Shown: positions 38,130 to 46,649 of the stretch, piece by piece
Layout: every line of letters begins with the position of its first letter
Numbering within the stretch: the first letter of the stretch is position 1
Assembly: GCA_001941045.1 (NCBI GenBank)
Contig: MSHD01000053.1
Span: 20,224-84,223 of the forward strand
DNA length: 64,000 bases
Direction of reading: 5' to 3'
Source: Lachnospiraceae bacterium Zagget2
GTDB taxonomy: Bacteria > Bacillota > Clostridia > Lachnospirales > Lachnospiraceae
Position numbers and translations under genes: made by a program
The notes under the pieces: model-generated
Told to the model about the DNA's origin: nothing
What the model saw: the letters and a program-made list of their open reading frames with translations, nothing else
Database searches by the model: none

Positions 38130-39173
38130 TCAGAACATGATCTCTTCCACAAGTCTCGCTGCGTCGAGCTCTTCCTGTTTGCAGCCGAAATGCTCGATAT
38201 TGTAACGGTCGATTTCCTCGCCCATCACCTTGTAGACGCCCGGGAAGACTGATCCGGATCCGCCCTGCGCGATGCAGGGGATGAAGTACTTGCTGCCACA
38301 CTCATCGATTGTACGATAGACCACATCGTGAATATTCTCACGCGTCCATCCCTCATAGTCCACCAGGCAGTTCTCAATGCCGCCCATGAACGAAATCTTT
38401 CCGCCGTACTTCTTGATCAGAGTCGGAAGATCGTTCGTCGAGAAGCAGCCCTGCCACACGTCGATACCCATTTCTATCATCGAAGGCACCAGCGTCGCCG
38501 CATAGCTGTCTGAGTGATGGATCACATACTTTACACCGTGGTCATGATAGTAGCCGTAAACCTCTTTATACGGTTCCACGAAGAAATCCTCAAACATGGA
38601 CGGAGACATAAAGGTCGTTTTCTGTCCGCCCCAGTCGTCATGGTGGAACATTGCGTCAGGTTTGAGCTTGTCGCAGATCAGTTCTGCAAGCTTCAGCTCA
38701 TATTCCGTGAGATATTTGATAAGATCGTGCATTTCATCCGGATAGGCAGCCAGATTGACCAGCGTCTCCGACATTTCTCCGAGATGATGGCACTGCTCGA
38801 AAATTCCCGGTGCAACAAAGGTGGTCGCAAGCGCCTTCTCCCTGTCGATCGCATCATACTGCGCCTTGAACATATCCCACTCCTCACCCGGAAAATCCAG
38901 AGACGGAGCCTTCACATATTTCTGCCACTCCTCGATATCCTTGATCACGACCTTATCCGCCGTATGCACCGGGAACCCGGCCGGTACATTCTCCGGATAA
39001 CTGTAAGTGACACCCCAGGCGTTCTTGACATCCAGCTCGCCCCTCTTCGGGGATTTGCTGTGAAGAGAGCTCGGATTGAATGCCATCTTGAGTGACTCGA
39101 ACTGATTACTCATGCGGTCTGGCGTCCCGCCCTCAGTAATGCACGCAATGAAATTCTGTCTTGCTGTTAACAT
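38130..39173 (-). CDS. UroD-family protein, MtaA-like, without the usual partner genes
   Basis: A 347-aa protein of the uroporphyrinogen decarboxylase/MtaA fold. The family has two known roles: haem decarboxylases and zinc-dependent corrinoid methyltransferases. FHHDDWGG (about 176-183) and the late GGIENCLVD segment fit the methyltransferase side. The first zinc region reads HHSDS (219-223), where MtaA-type enzymes have H-x-C; a cysteine follows at 243. No corrinoid protein or activase gene is nearby, so classic O-demethylation is not supported. Function in this pathway is unassigned. Confidence 0.8.
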   Translation of the reverse strand: MLTARQNFIACITEGGTPDRMSNQFESLKMAFNPSSLHSKSPKRGELDVKNAWGVTYSYPENVPAGFPVHTADKVVIKDIEEWQKYVKAPSLDFPGEEWDMFKAQYDAIDREKALATTFVAPGIFEQCHHLGEMSETLVNLAAYPDEMHDLIKYLTEYELKLAELICDKLKPDAMFHHDDWGGQKTTFMSPSMFEDFFVEPYKEVYGYYHDHGVKYVIHHSDSYAATLVPSMIEMGIDVWQGCFSTNDLPTLIKKYGGKISFMGGIENCLVDYEGWTRENIHDVVYRTIDECGSKYFIPCIAQGGSGSVFPGVYKVMGEEIDRYNIEHFGCKQEELDAARLVEEIMF

Positions 39174-39187
39174 GTTTCTTTCCTCCT

Positions 39188-40294
39188 TTATTTGTCCATC
39201 CTCAACACAGCTTTAATACACTTTCCGCTGTGGGATTCTTCAAACGCCTCGTTAATCTGCTCGAACGGATAAAACTGAATCAGGCGATCAAAGGGGAACA
39301 TTCCCCTCTTATAATAATCCAGCAGCTTCGGAATAAAAAGCTTCGGAATCGAGTCGCCCTCCACGATGCCGATCAGGCTCTTGGCGTCACCCATCAGCTC
39401 GTTCTGGATATTGATGGTTACATCTCCGGTCGCACCCAGCACCACCGCGGTTCCCATGAAACGCACGCAGGCCAGAGCCTTCTTCACAAAATCCGCCACG
39501 CCGGTCGTATCGATAGCATAGTCGCAGCCGCCCTTCGTGATCTCATTACGAATTGTTCCAACGATGTCGTCCGTCTCCTTGCGGTTGATCGTATGGGTCG
39601 CTCCCAGCTCCTTTGCCAGCTCGAGGCTCTTCGGATTGCCGCCCACCGCAATGATCTTTGCGCAGCCCGCAATTTTGGCGGCCATGATAGCACTCATACC
39701 AACCGTACCGCAGCCGAAAACAGCAATCGATGAGCCAAACTTCGGGCAAAGACGATTCAGCACTGCTCCGGCTCCGGTCTGAATACCACAGCCCATCGGA
39801 CCGACAAGTGCCAGATCAATATCGTCATATTCTACCTTCACTGCCGCTGCCTCATTCACAACCGCATGTGTCGCAAAAGTCGACTGGCCAAAGAAAGTCG
39901 AGATCGGCTTTCCGTCCAGGGTGGACAGGCGCGTGGTACCGTCCGGCTGTACGCCGCCGAAATTGATCTCATTGAAATGCTCACAGGCATTCGGATGCGC
40001 GGTCATGCAGTTTTCACAGCTGCCGCAGTATCCAAAGGAGATTCCTACCTTGTCGCCAACCTTAAATTCTGTAACTTCCGGACCGACGGCTTCTACAACT
40101 CCGCAGCCCTCATGTCCCAGAACCGCCGGAAGCGGTACAGGAATAAACTGCTGCTGAACGGCTTCATCTGTATGACAGACGCCGCAGGCCGTGATTTTTA
40201 CCAGAATCTCGTGTTTCTGCGGCGGTGCCAGCTCGACATCCTCAATGACAAAGGGTGCCCCGGCTGAATGCGTAACTGCTGCTTTGATTTTCAT
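39188..40294 (-). CDS. Zinc-dependent aryl-alcohol-type dehydrogenase
   Basis: A 368-aa MDR dehydrogenase, paralogue of the protein at 36960. It has CHTDE, GHEGCG, the structural zinc loop CGSCENCMTAHPNAC and the coenzyme motif GCGTVGMSAIMAAKIAG. The sequence resembles aryl-alcohol (benzyl-alcohol type) dehydrogenases. It lies between the flavoenzyme gene and the UroD-family gene on one transcript with short gaps. Having two such paralogues in one operon suggests two successive or related alcohol/aldehyde steps; that is inference. Confidence 0.93.
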   Translation of the reverse strand: MKIKAAVTHSAGAPFVIEDVELAPPQKHEILVKITACGVCHTDEAVQQQFIPVPLPAVLGHEGCGVVEAVGPEVTEFKVGDKVGISFGYCGSCENCMTAHPNACEHFNEINFGGVQPDGTTRLSTLDGKPISTFFGQSTFATHAVVNEAAAVKVEYDDIDLALVGPMGCGIQTGAGAVLNRLCPKFGSSIAVFGCGTVGMSAIMAAKIAGCAKIIAVGGNPKSLELAKELGATHTINRKETDDIVGTIRNEITKGGCDYAIDTTGVADFVKKALACVRFMGTAVVLGATGDVTINIQNELMGDAKSLIGIVEGDSIPKLFIPKLLDYYKRGMFPFDRLIQFYPFEQINEAFEESHSGKCIKAVLRMDK

Positions 40295-40320
40295 GATTTT
40301 GCGTATGCTCCTTTCCCTGC

Positions 40321-42267
40321 TTATATATCAATTGCACGGTAATATCCCGCGGTCACGGCGTCAACGACACGTCCTGCCTTGATGCAGTCTCCCACCTGGA
40401 AGACGCGCGGCGCAGTATTATAGAAATCATCCACTTTGCCGCGATCGGGCTTCATACCCGCTGCCAGCAGGATCGTATCCGCCTCAAGCAACTCTTCGCC
40501 CTCCGAAGTCTGACAGAGCAGTCCTTTCTCTGTGACTTCCTTCGCGGTCGTACCGGTCTTAATCTGAATCCGGCTGCTCTCCACGTAGATCTTCATGGCG
40601 TTCTTATGCATGAAATAGGCGTCCGCTGCCCAGTCATCCTTCATCTCCACCACAGTCACATCCTTGCCAAGACCATCCAGATAAATCGCGGATTCACTGC
40701 CGACCAGGCCGCCTCCCAGGATCACGACCTTCTGGCCAAGCGCCGGCGGATCCTGGTGAAGCGCGTCAAGGCCGACGACATTTGCGCCACCGATACCGGG
40801 AATCGGCGGGACAATCGGCTCCGCACCGACCGCGACGATCACGACATCCGCTTTCTCAGCTTCCGCCTGCTCCGGCGTGAGCGCAGTATTCAGACATACC
40901 CTGACTCCGGCCTTCTCAAGCCGCTTCTCCATCACCTTCACGAAGTTGTACATATCCTGTTTGAAAGGAATGTACTGTTCAGAGAGAAGCGCTCCACCGA
41001 GTCGACTGTTCTTCTCATATAGAGTGACGCTGTGTCCGCGTCCCGCCGCCGTGAGGGCCGCCTCCATACCGCCGGGGCCGCCACCCACCACAATGACTTT
41101 TTGGGGCGTCGTCGCGGGCGGGGCGGAGAAGCTCTCCAGCTCATGGCCGACCACCGGGTTAAACGCGCAGCAGAAAGTACGGTTCGTCAGATAATTGTAG
41201 AAGCAGGTAAAGCAGCGGCAGCAGCGGGTGATGTCATCCTTGTTCCCCGAAAATGCCTTCTCCGCAAAGTATGGATCACAGATCGACTGACGGGCGAGTT
41301 CCACAATATCCGCCTTACCAGACGCAATAATCTCTTCCATCATATCCGGGTCATTCAGGCCGCCCAGCGTGGCCACCGGCGTCTTGACGTGCTTTTTGAT
41401 CTCCGCCGCCAGATAGACGTTACAGCCGTGCTCCACGAACATGGATGGATGCGTGAGGACAAAGGCCGCGGGATCCTCATGGACCCCGGCGGAGACATGC
41501 AGGATATCCACCTTTCCATCCAGCATCTTCGCCATCTCGATGCCCTCTTCAATCCCATAGCCGCCCTCGATCAGCTCTGCGCCGCTCATGCGGTACTCGA
41601 TCGGGAAGTGCGGTCCTACCGCCTCTCTCACCTTCTCAATGACCAGCAGCGGAAAGCGCATCCGGTTCTCCAGGTTTCCTCCCCATCTGTCCGTGCGATG
41701 GTTCATCGTGGGAGACATAAACTGCGCCAGCAGCCAACCGTGTCCGCCGTGCAGCAGAATCATATCAAAGCCGGCCTCTTTGCAGAGCTTCGCCGCATCG
41801 GCAAAATATCCTGCGATGCGGTAGATATCTTCCTCCGTCATGGCAGTAACCTGCAGCCCCTCCGGATTGACCTCATCATTTGGTCCGTATACCTTCGGGA
41901 TGGTATTGTCGCCATGGCTGCGTGCTCCCGCGTAGATTCCGCCGTGCGCAAGCTCCATCACCGCGTTGCAGTTATGACGATGCATGACGCCTGTCACCTC
42001 CTTCAAAGAGGGAAGCGACATTACGTCGTAAAGCTTTACTTCCTTCGTGTGTGTTCGCCCATCGGGATCCACAATACCCAGTCCGATAGCAACGCTTGCC
42101 AGACCGCCACGGGCGCGGTTTTCATGAAACGCAAGTTCCTCCTTGCGCATATGGCAGTCTGGATCCAGTTCCGGATTGGACATCGGCGCGCCGAAGATCC
42201 GGTTCTTAAATGTCACACCATTAATCGTGATCGGACTGGCAAGATTGGGATAATATTTGTTTTTCAT
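40321..42267 (-). CDS. Old-Yellow-Enzyme/Fe-S/FAD oxidoreductase with an altered active site
   Basis: About 648 aa from the ATG at 42267, preceded by GGAGG. Residues 1-345 form an OYE-type TIM barrel, 349-367 a cysteine cluster, and about 390-640 a FAD/NAD(P) domain (VVGGGPGGMEAA; VILGGGLVGSE). It resembles 2,4-dienoyl-CoA reductase and bile-acid enoate reductases, which reduce activated C=C bonds. Two differences: the active-site HGxxGY motif reads HGGHGW (Trp178), and the cluster region is CCRCFTCFYNY, so the third CX2CX3C cysteine is Tyr359 with extra cysteines before it. The substrate is unknown. Confidence 0.85.
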   Translation of the reverse strand: MKNKYYPNLASPITINGVTFKNRIFGAPMSNPELDPDCHMRKEELAFHENRARGGLASVAIGLGIVDPDGRTHTKEVKLYDVMSLPSLKEVTGVMHRHNCNAVMELAHGGIYAGARSHGDNTIPKVYGPNDEVNPEGLQVTAMTEEDIYRIAGYFADAAKLCKEAGFDMILLHGGHGWLLAQFMSPTMNHRTDRWGGNLENRMRFPLLVIEKVREAVGPHFPIEYRMSGAELIEGGYGIEEGIEMAKMLDGKVDILHVSAGVHEDPAAFVLTHPSMFVEHGCNVYLAAEIKKHVKTPVATLGGLNDPDMMEEIIASGKADIVELARQSICDPYFAEKAFSGNKDDITRCCRCFTCFYNYLTNRTFCCAFNPVVGHELESFSAPPATTPQKVIVVGGGPGGMEAALTAAGRGHSVTLYEKNSRLGGALLSEQYIPFKQDMYNFVKVMEKRLEKAGVRVCLNTALTPEQAEAEKADVVIVAVGAEPIVPPIPGIGGANVVGLDALHQDPPALGQKVVILGGGLVGSESAIYLDGLGKDVTVVEMKDDWAADAYFMHKNAMKIYVESSRIQIKTGTTAKEVTEKGLLCQTSEGEELLEADTILLAAGMKPDRGKVDDFYNTAPRVFQVGDCIKAGRVVDAVTAGYYRAIDI

Positions 42268-42311
42268 TTTTCCTCCTGACAATATATCTGTTTCAGACGT
42301 AGAAAATGGTA

Positions 42312-42350
42312 CAATCTGAGCCAATGCATAAATCACATTGGCCCAGATTG
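42312..42350 (-). other. Intercistronic hairpin in the catabolic operon
   Basis: CAATCTG-A/G-GCCAATG and its complement form a 15-bp stem with a nine-base loop, between the 340-aa dehydrogenase gene and the flavoenzyme gene. No T tract follows, so it is more likely an mRNA stability or processing element than a terminator. Confidence 0.65.
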
Positions 42351-42360
42351 CTGCTCCTGC

Positions 42361-43383
42361 TTATTCCGGCTTGCTGCAGTCAAGCAGAATCTTCGGATAT
42401 TTCGAAGTCTTAAATACATCGAAACTCTCCACCGCCTGACTCAGTGGCATCACCTTCTGAATGATCTTATCCGTCTGCATCCGCTCAATCATCTTGATGG
42501 AGCGTGGCATGATCGTTGTGGTGGTGAATACGGTCTGAATCCGTCCTTCCTTCATATATAAATCATGAAGGTTCAACGGCATCTCAAAGGTCGGCGGAAA
42601 TACTGCGAAGTAGATGGCTGTTCCGCAGCGGGCCAGGAGCTTGAGCGGCGTCTCAGCAGCCTTCGGAGAGCCGGACATCTCGAACACGTAGTCAAAGCCG
42701 TATCCTTCCGTGATTTCCATCGCGCGGGCAACTGTGTCCTCGTTAAACGGGTCGATCACATATTGCGCACCCATCTCGAGCGCCATCTGGCGTTTCTCCG
42801 CGACCGGCTCAATGACCGTGATGCGGGATGCGCCGGAGAGGATAACCTGGTTAAGCATGATGGAGCCGATGCCGCCAACTCCGGCCACGCAGACTGTTCC
42901 GCCATGGCGGATCGGTGAAAGATCCATCGCGCGCAGACAGCAGTTCGTCGGCTCCACGATCGAATATTTCTTCAGATCTGCGTCATCGGGCAGCTTGTAG
43001 ACCGTATTGACGTCCGTCACCACGTACTCGGCAAACGCGCCGGTGCCTTTGAAATTGATGCAATACTGCTCCATGCCGCGCTTGCACCACTCGCACCCGC
43101 CGCAGTGCGAACCCGGGAATAATGTCACCTTGTCACCGATTTTATAGCCTTTTTTGGCCGCTTCCGTGCCCATCTCCACGATCGTGCCGGAGGCCTCGTG
43201 TCCGAGCGGAGCAGGGGGCTTACTGTTCATGACACCCATCGTTACCTGATGAACGTCTGTCGCGCAAAGCGCTGCGTAAGCGATTTTAACTTTTACTTCA
43301 TTGGGCTGAACTTCCGGAATCTCCACATCCCGCAGTTCGATCTTATTCATGTCAACCCACCAGAGCTGTTTCATTGTTGCCAT
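42361..43383 (-). CDS. Zinc-binding dehydrogenase, sorbitol/threonine-dehydrogenase-like
   Basis: A 340-aa MDR dehydrogenase. The catalytic zinc site uses CATDVHQ and GHEASGTIVEMG; the structural zinc loop is CGGCEWCKRGMEQYC. The coenzyme site is VAGVGGIGSIMLNQ. The sequence is of the polyol or sorbitol dehydrogenase type rather than the aryl type. It lies between the GPH symporter and flavoenzyme genes and probably oxidises a polyol or reduces a keto-sugar; the exact substrate is unknown. Confidence 0.9.
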   Translation of the reverse strand: MATMKQLWWVDMNKIELRDVEIPEVQPNEVKVKIAYAALCATDVHQVTMGVMNSKPPAPLGHEASGTIVEMGTEAAKKGYKIGDKVTLFPGSHCGGCEWCKRGMEQYCINFKGTGAFAEYVVTDVNTVYKLPDDADLKKYSIVEPTNCCLRAMDLSPIRHGGTVCVAGVGGIGSIMLNQVILSGASRITVIEPVAEKRQMALEMGAQYVIDPFNEDTVARAMEITEGYGFDYVFEMSGSPKAAETPLKLLARCGTAIYFAVFPPTFEMPLNLHDLYMKEGRIQTVFTTTTIMPRSIKMIERMQTDKIIQKVMPLSQAVESFDVFKTSKYPKILLDCSKPE

Positions 43384-43416
43384 ACCATTACCTCCTTACA
43401 TTATCGATTGTATGTA

Positions 43417-44802
43417 TCAGTTTGCCATACCGCGCTCTCTCAGATCCGCGAGGATGTTCTCGTAGGTCTGCTTATCCAGCTTGTACGCGAACATGGAAAT
43501 CGCGCAGATCACACAGCAGATACCGACGAACATGTTCGCGCCGAAGTTCATCGTGAAAAGAACGGTGCTGGTCTGGGTTGCGTTCGGGACATAGCCGACC
43601 AGATCCAGAACCACAGACGCACCGGCGATGGAAACTGCCTGGCCGACCTTCAGCATGAAGTTGATGAAGGTAGAAAGGAAGCCCGCGCAGTAAACACCAG
43701 TCTTGTGATAGGTATATTCCGCGGTGTCCGGCATCATACCAAACACGTTGCCAAGCATCATGCCCATGCCAAAGCCTATGACAGCAGCCAGAACTGTGTA
43801 GATTATCTGGCCCGCAGACGTCGTGATCGGCAGGAAGAACTGGATGATATGAGCGGCTGCGAGGATCGAGAACGCGATGCCGCCCAGCGTACCTTTATTT
43901 TTCACCTTCTTGACCAGGAAGCCGACCGAGAACGCGCCCAGCATACCGACAGCGGACTGGAGTGTCGAAGTGTTGGAGTACAGAAGCGAATTGCCTGCGT
44001 TGTAGGTACAGTAGTACAACTTCAGCGTCATACCACCCTGGATTATGCCCCAGCCAAGATAGGCAATCGCGATCTGAATGACCGGCCAGTTGCCCTTCAG
44101 GGTTGCGAACTGGGTCCTGAACGACACCTTTGTGGATTTGCTGTCGTCAACCTGAACAACTTCCTTCGTGGACAGGACCGTAATCACAAAGAACGGAGCA
44201 GCCAGCAAAGAGAAGATGATTGCTGCCGTCTGATAGCCCTTCGGGCCGCCGCCGGTTGCGTTGACGATACGAAGCGTTGCAAAGGACAGAACCGTCATGG
44301 CCAGGAATGCGCCCGTCATACGATAGCTGGACAGGGCGCTTCTGGTATCGGTGTCACGGGTCATCATTGCAGGCATTGCGGAGTAGGTCACGTTCACCAT
44401 TGTGTACAGAAGCACGAGGACGAAGTACATGCCAAGTCCCCATACGGTACGCATGGTCTCCGACCAGTTCAGATTCGTCGTGAACGTCAGGACGTTGAAG
44501 ATCAGCATCGGGATAAACGCGCCCGCAACCCACGGGCGATAACGCCCCCATTTGGTGTTCGTCCGGTCGGACAGACCGCCGATGATCGGGTCATTGATTG
44601 CATCCCAGAATTTGGAGATAAAGATGATGACGCCGACGACGGTGGCGTTGATCAGCGCGATATCGGTATAGAAGAATACCAGATAGGAACTGACCAGAGA
44701 CCAGCTCATGTTGCAGGCAAAGTCGCCGCAACCGTATCCGATCTTCCGTGGTACATTCAATTTTGTATATTCATCGACCGGTTTCGTATTTGTATTACTC
44801 AT
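43417..44802 (-). CDS. Sugar:cation symporter, GPH family
   Basis: A 461-aa membrane protein with about twelve spans. GPH family marks are visible: YGCGDFACNMSWSLVSSYL at the first span, DAINDPIIGGLSDRTNTKWG between spans 2 and 3, RYRPWVAGA after it. GPH transporters import glycosides, pentosides, hexuronides and similar compounds with Na+ or H+. Its place in the operon points to uptake of the substrate of this pathway. It is directly downstream of the transketolase genes. Confidence 0.93.
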   Translation of the reverse strand: MSNTNTKPVDEYTKLNVPRKIGYGCGDFACNMSWSLVSSYLVFFYTDIALINATVVGVIIFISKFWDAINDPIIGGLSDRTNTKWGRYRPWVAGAFIPMLIFNVLTFTTNLNWSETMRTVWGLGMYFVLVLLYTMVNVTYSAMPAMMTRDTDTRSALSSYRMTGAFLAMTVLSFATLRIVNATGGGPKGYQTAAIIFSLLAAPFFVITVLSTKEVVQVDDSKSTKVSFRTQFATLKGNWPVIQIAIAYLGWGIIQGGMTLKLYYCTYNAGNSLLYSNTSTLQSAVGMLGAFSVGFLVKKVKNKGTLGGIAFSILAAAHIIQFFLPITTSAGQIIYTVLAAVIGFGMGMMLGNVFGMMPDTAEYTYHKTGVYCAGFLSTFINFMLKVGQAVSIAGASVVLDLVGYVPNATQTSTVLFTMNFGANMFVGICCVICAISMFAYKLDKQTYENILADLRERGMAN

Positions 44803-44816
44803 AACATTTCCTCCTG

Positions 44817-45767
44817 TTATTTAAGCGAGCGGATGTAGGTGACCACATCGTCAATATGGTAACCATATTTACGCTGCTGCTCCTCGCCGCTTCCGAATCC
44901 TGCGTAAACCTGCGGGATACCGAAACGCCGGAAGGTCTTCGGACGTAAATCCCTGTCAATAAAATAGTCTGCGATGGTGCTTGCCAGACCGCCGCTCATC
45001 AGGTGATCCTCCCATACTACGAGGTTGCCGGTCTCGGTGAGCGCCTTGTCAACAGCCTGCGTGTCGAACGGTTTGATCGAGTACATGTCGATCACACGCA
45101 CATCAATGCCGTCCGCTGCGAGAATTTCCGCTGCGTCAAGCGCAAGCCCGACCATCTCGCCATGTGCGAAGATTGTGACGTCCTTTCCTTCTCTGGCAGT
45201 CACACTTCCGCCGATAGAGAACGTGAGGGTTCCCGGCTCATAGAGCTGACGATCCTTCTTGCCCTGCGCCAGTCGAATATACATCGGTCCCGGGAAATCC
45301 ATGGACAGCTTCAGGATGTCACGGATCATGTTCGGGTCACCGATGGAGAGGACATTCATATTGACCATGCTCTTGAGGATTGCGATATCCTCCATCGCAT
45401 TGTGGGTGGAACCGCCGCCAGATGTCAGTCCGCCACCGGTACCGATGATGCGGACCGGAAGGTTCTGGTAACATACCGCAGTACGTACCTGCTCGCATGC
45501 GCGCATGGAGAGAAACGGAAGCATGCCCATGATTACGGGAACATTTCCCTCAAGAGCAAGGCCCGCCGCAACACCGACGCAGTTCTGCTCTGCGATTCCC
45601 ACGTCCACATAGCGCTCCGGGAAATTCTCGCGGAAGCCCTTCAGGTTCATGCCGACGTCCGGTGTGCAGACAAACAGCTTTTCGTTCGTTTTACCAATCT
45701 CGTTGAGCGTATCGCCGATGACGCTTCGCGCCGAGATCCATTCTCCAAAATTAAATGATCCAGCCAT
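44817..45767 (-). CDS. Transketolase, C-terminal subunit
   Basis: A 316-aa protein corresponding to the pyrimidine-binding and C-terminal domains of transketolase. It contains GIAEQNCVGVAAGLALEGNVPV, SGGGSTHNAMEDIAI and a C-terminal WEDHLMSGGLAST segment. Together with the N-terminal subunit encoded immediately upstream (1-nt gap) it should form a two-subunit enzyme that moves two-carbon ketol units with thiamine diphosphate. Split transketolases in catabolic operons commonly act on unusual sugars, for example apulose or sulfo-sugars; which applies here is not known. Confidence 0.94.
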   Translation of the reverse strand: MAGSFNFGEWISARSVIGDTLNEIGKTNEKLFVCTPDVGMNLKGFRENFPERYVDVGIAEQNCVGVAAGLALEGNVPVIMGMLPFLSMRACEQVRTAVCYQNLPVRIIGTGGGLTSGGGSTHNAMEDIAILKSMVNMNVLSIGDPNMIRDILKLSMDFPGPMYIRLAQGKKDRQLYEPGTLTFSIGGSVTAREGKDVTIFAHGEMVGLALDAAEILAADGIDVRVIDMYSIKPFDTQAVDKALTETGNLVVWEDHLMSGGLASTIADYFIDRDLRPKTFRRFGIPQVYAGFGSGEEQQRKYGYHIDDVVTYIRSLK

Positions 45768-46622
45768 TTATGCTTCCTCCCTTCCGTAGTTCTTTGCCAG
45801 GTCTTTAAGCGCCTGTGCCCAGTCTTCCTTGTTCAGGCTGCCCGCATGCCATCCGATGACCCGCTCCATGAAATCAACGCCCTTGCCCTTGATTGTGTGA
45901 GCCACGATCGCAGTCGGGCGGCAGGAGGAGGAAGGCGGAAGACTGTCAAGTACGTCCACGATCGCATTCATGTCGTGTCCGTCGATCTCGATGACGTTCC
46001 ATCCGAATGCTTTCCACTTGTCCGCGTACGGAGTCATGTTGATGAGTTCTCCATTGCGGGAGCACATCATCTGTTTATTGCGATCGATGACTGCAACCAG
46101 ATTGCCCAGCTTGTAGGAGGACGCGGTCAGAGCCGCCTCCCATACGGAGCCCTCACATGTCTCACCGTCGCCGAGCATGCAGAAAATCCGGTGCGATTCT
46201 TTTTTCGCCTTTGCAGAGATTGCCATGCCGGTCGCCATCGAGAGCCCCTGTCCGAGGGAACCGGACGAACACTCCAGAGCCGGGAGCTGCACGCGGCACG
46301 GATGCATGCCGTACTTGCTGTCGAGCTGTCCGTAGGTTTTTACGATCTCATCGTAGTCGAAGAAACCTCTCAGGCACATCGCGATATACATACATACTGC
46401 GCCATGTCCTTTGGAGAGGATGAAACGGTCACGCGCCGGATCCTTGATGTCGTCAGGATTCAGGTGCATGCCATGGTGGAAGAGCCCGATCAGCAGATCT
46501 GTCATGGACAGATCCCCTCCGATATGTACGGAGCCTTCATACTCGCCGCACAGATTGATCAGCATGCGGCGCATCTCATAGGCAAGATCGTTCAAACGTT
46601 TTACTTCCTGTGCGTCTGCCAT
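45768..46622 (-). CDS. Transketolase, N-terminal subunit
   Basis: A 284-aa thiamine-diphosphate-binding half of transketolase. SKGHGAVCMYIA, GSLGQGLSMATG and the TPP motif GDGETCEGSVWEAALTAS...N are present. It ends one base before the C-terminal subunit gene, so equimolar synthesis is expected. The pair is separate from the housekeeping transketolase, which is not in this window. Confidence 0.95.
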   Translation of the reverse strand: MADAQEVKRLNDLAYEMRRMLINLCGEYEGSVHIGGDLSMTDLLIGLFHHGMHLNPDDIKDPARDRFILSKGHGAVCMYIAMCLRGFFDYDEIVKTYGQLDSKYGMHPCRVQLPALECSSGSLGQGLSMATGMAISAKAKKESHRIFCMLGDGETCEGSVWEAALTASSYKLGNLVAVIDRNKQMMCSRNGELINMTPYADKWKAFGWNVIEIDGHDMNAIVDVLDSLPPSSSCRPTAIVAHTIKGKGVDFMERVIGWHAGSLNKEDWAQALKDLAKNYGREEA

Positions 46623-46649
46623 TTATGATTTACCTCCTTTTTGTTTTTC

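Noticed and set aside
38130-39173. Haem-pathway hemE
   Set aside because: The protein is UroD-like, but it lies in a catabolic operon without other haem genes and resembles MtaA-type methyltransferases more.
44817-46622. Sulfoquinovose transketolase pathway
   Set aside because: A split transketolase is present, but the expected sulfosugar isomerase and sulfonate-processing genes are absent from the operon.
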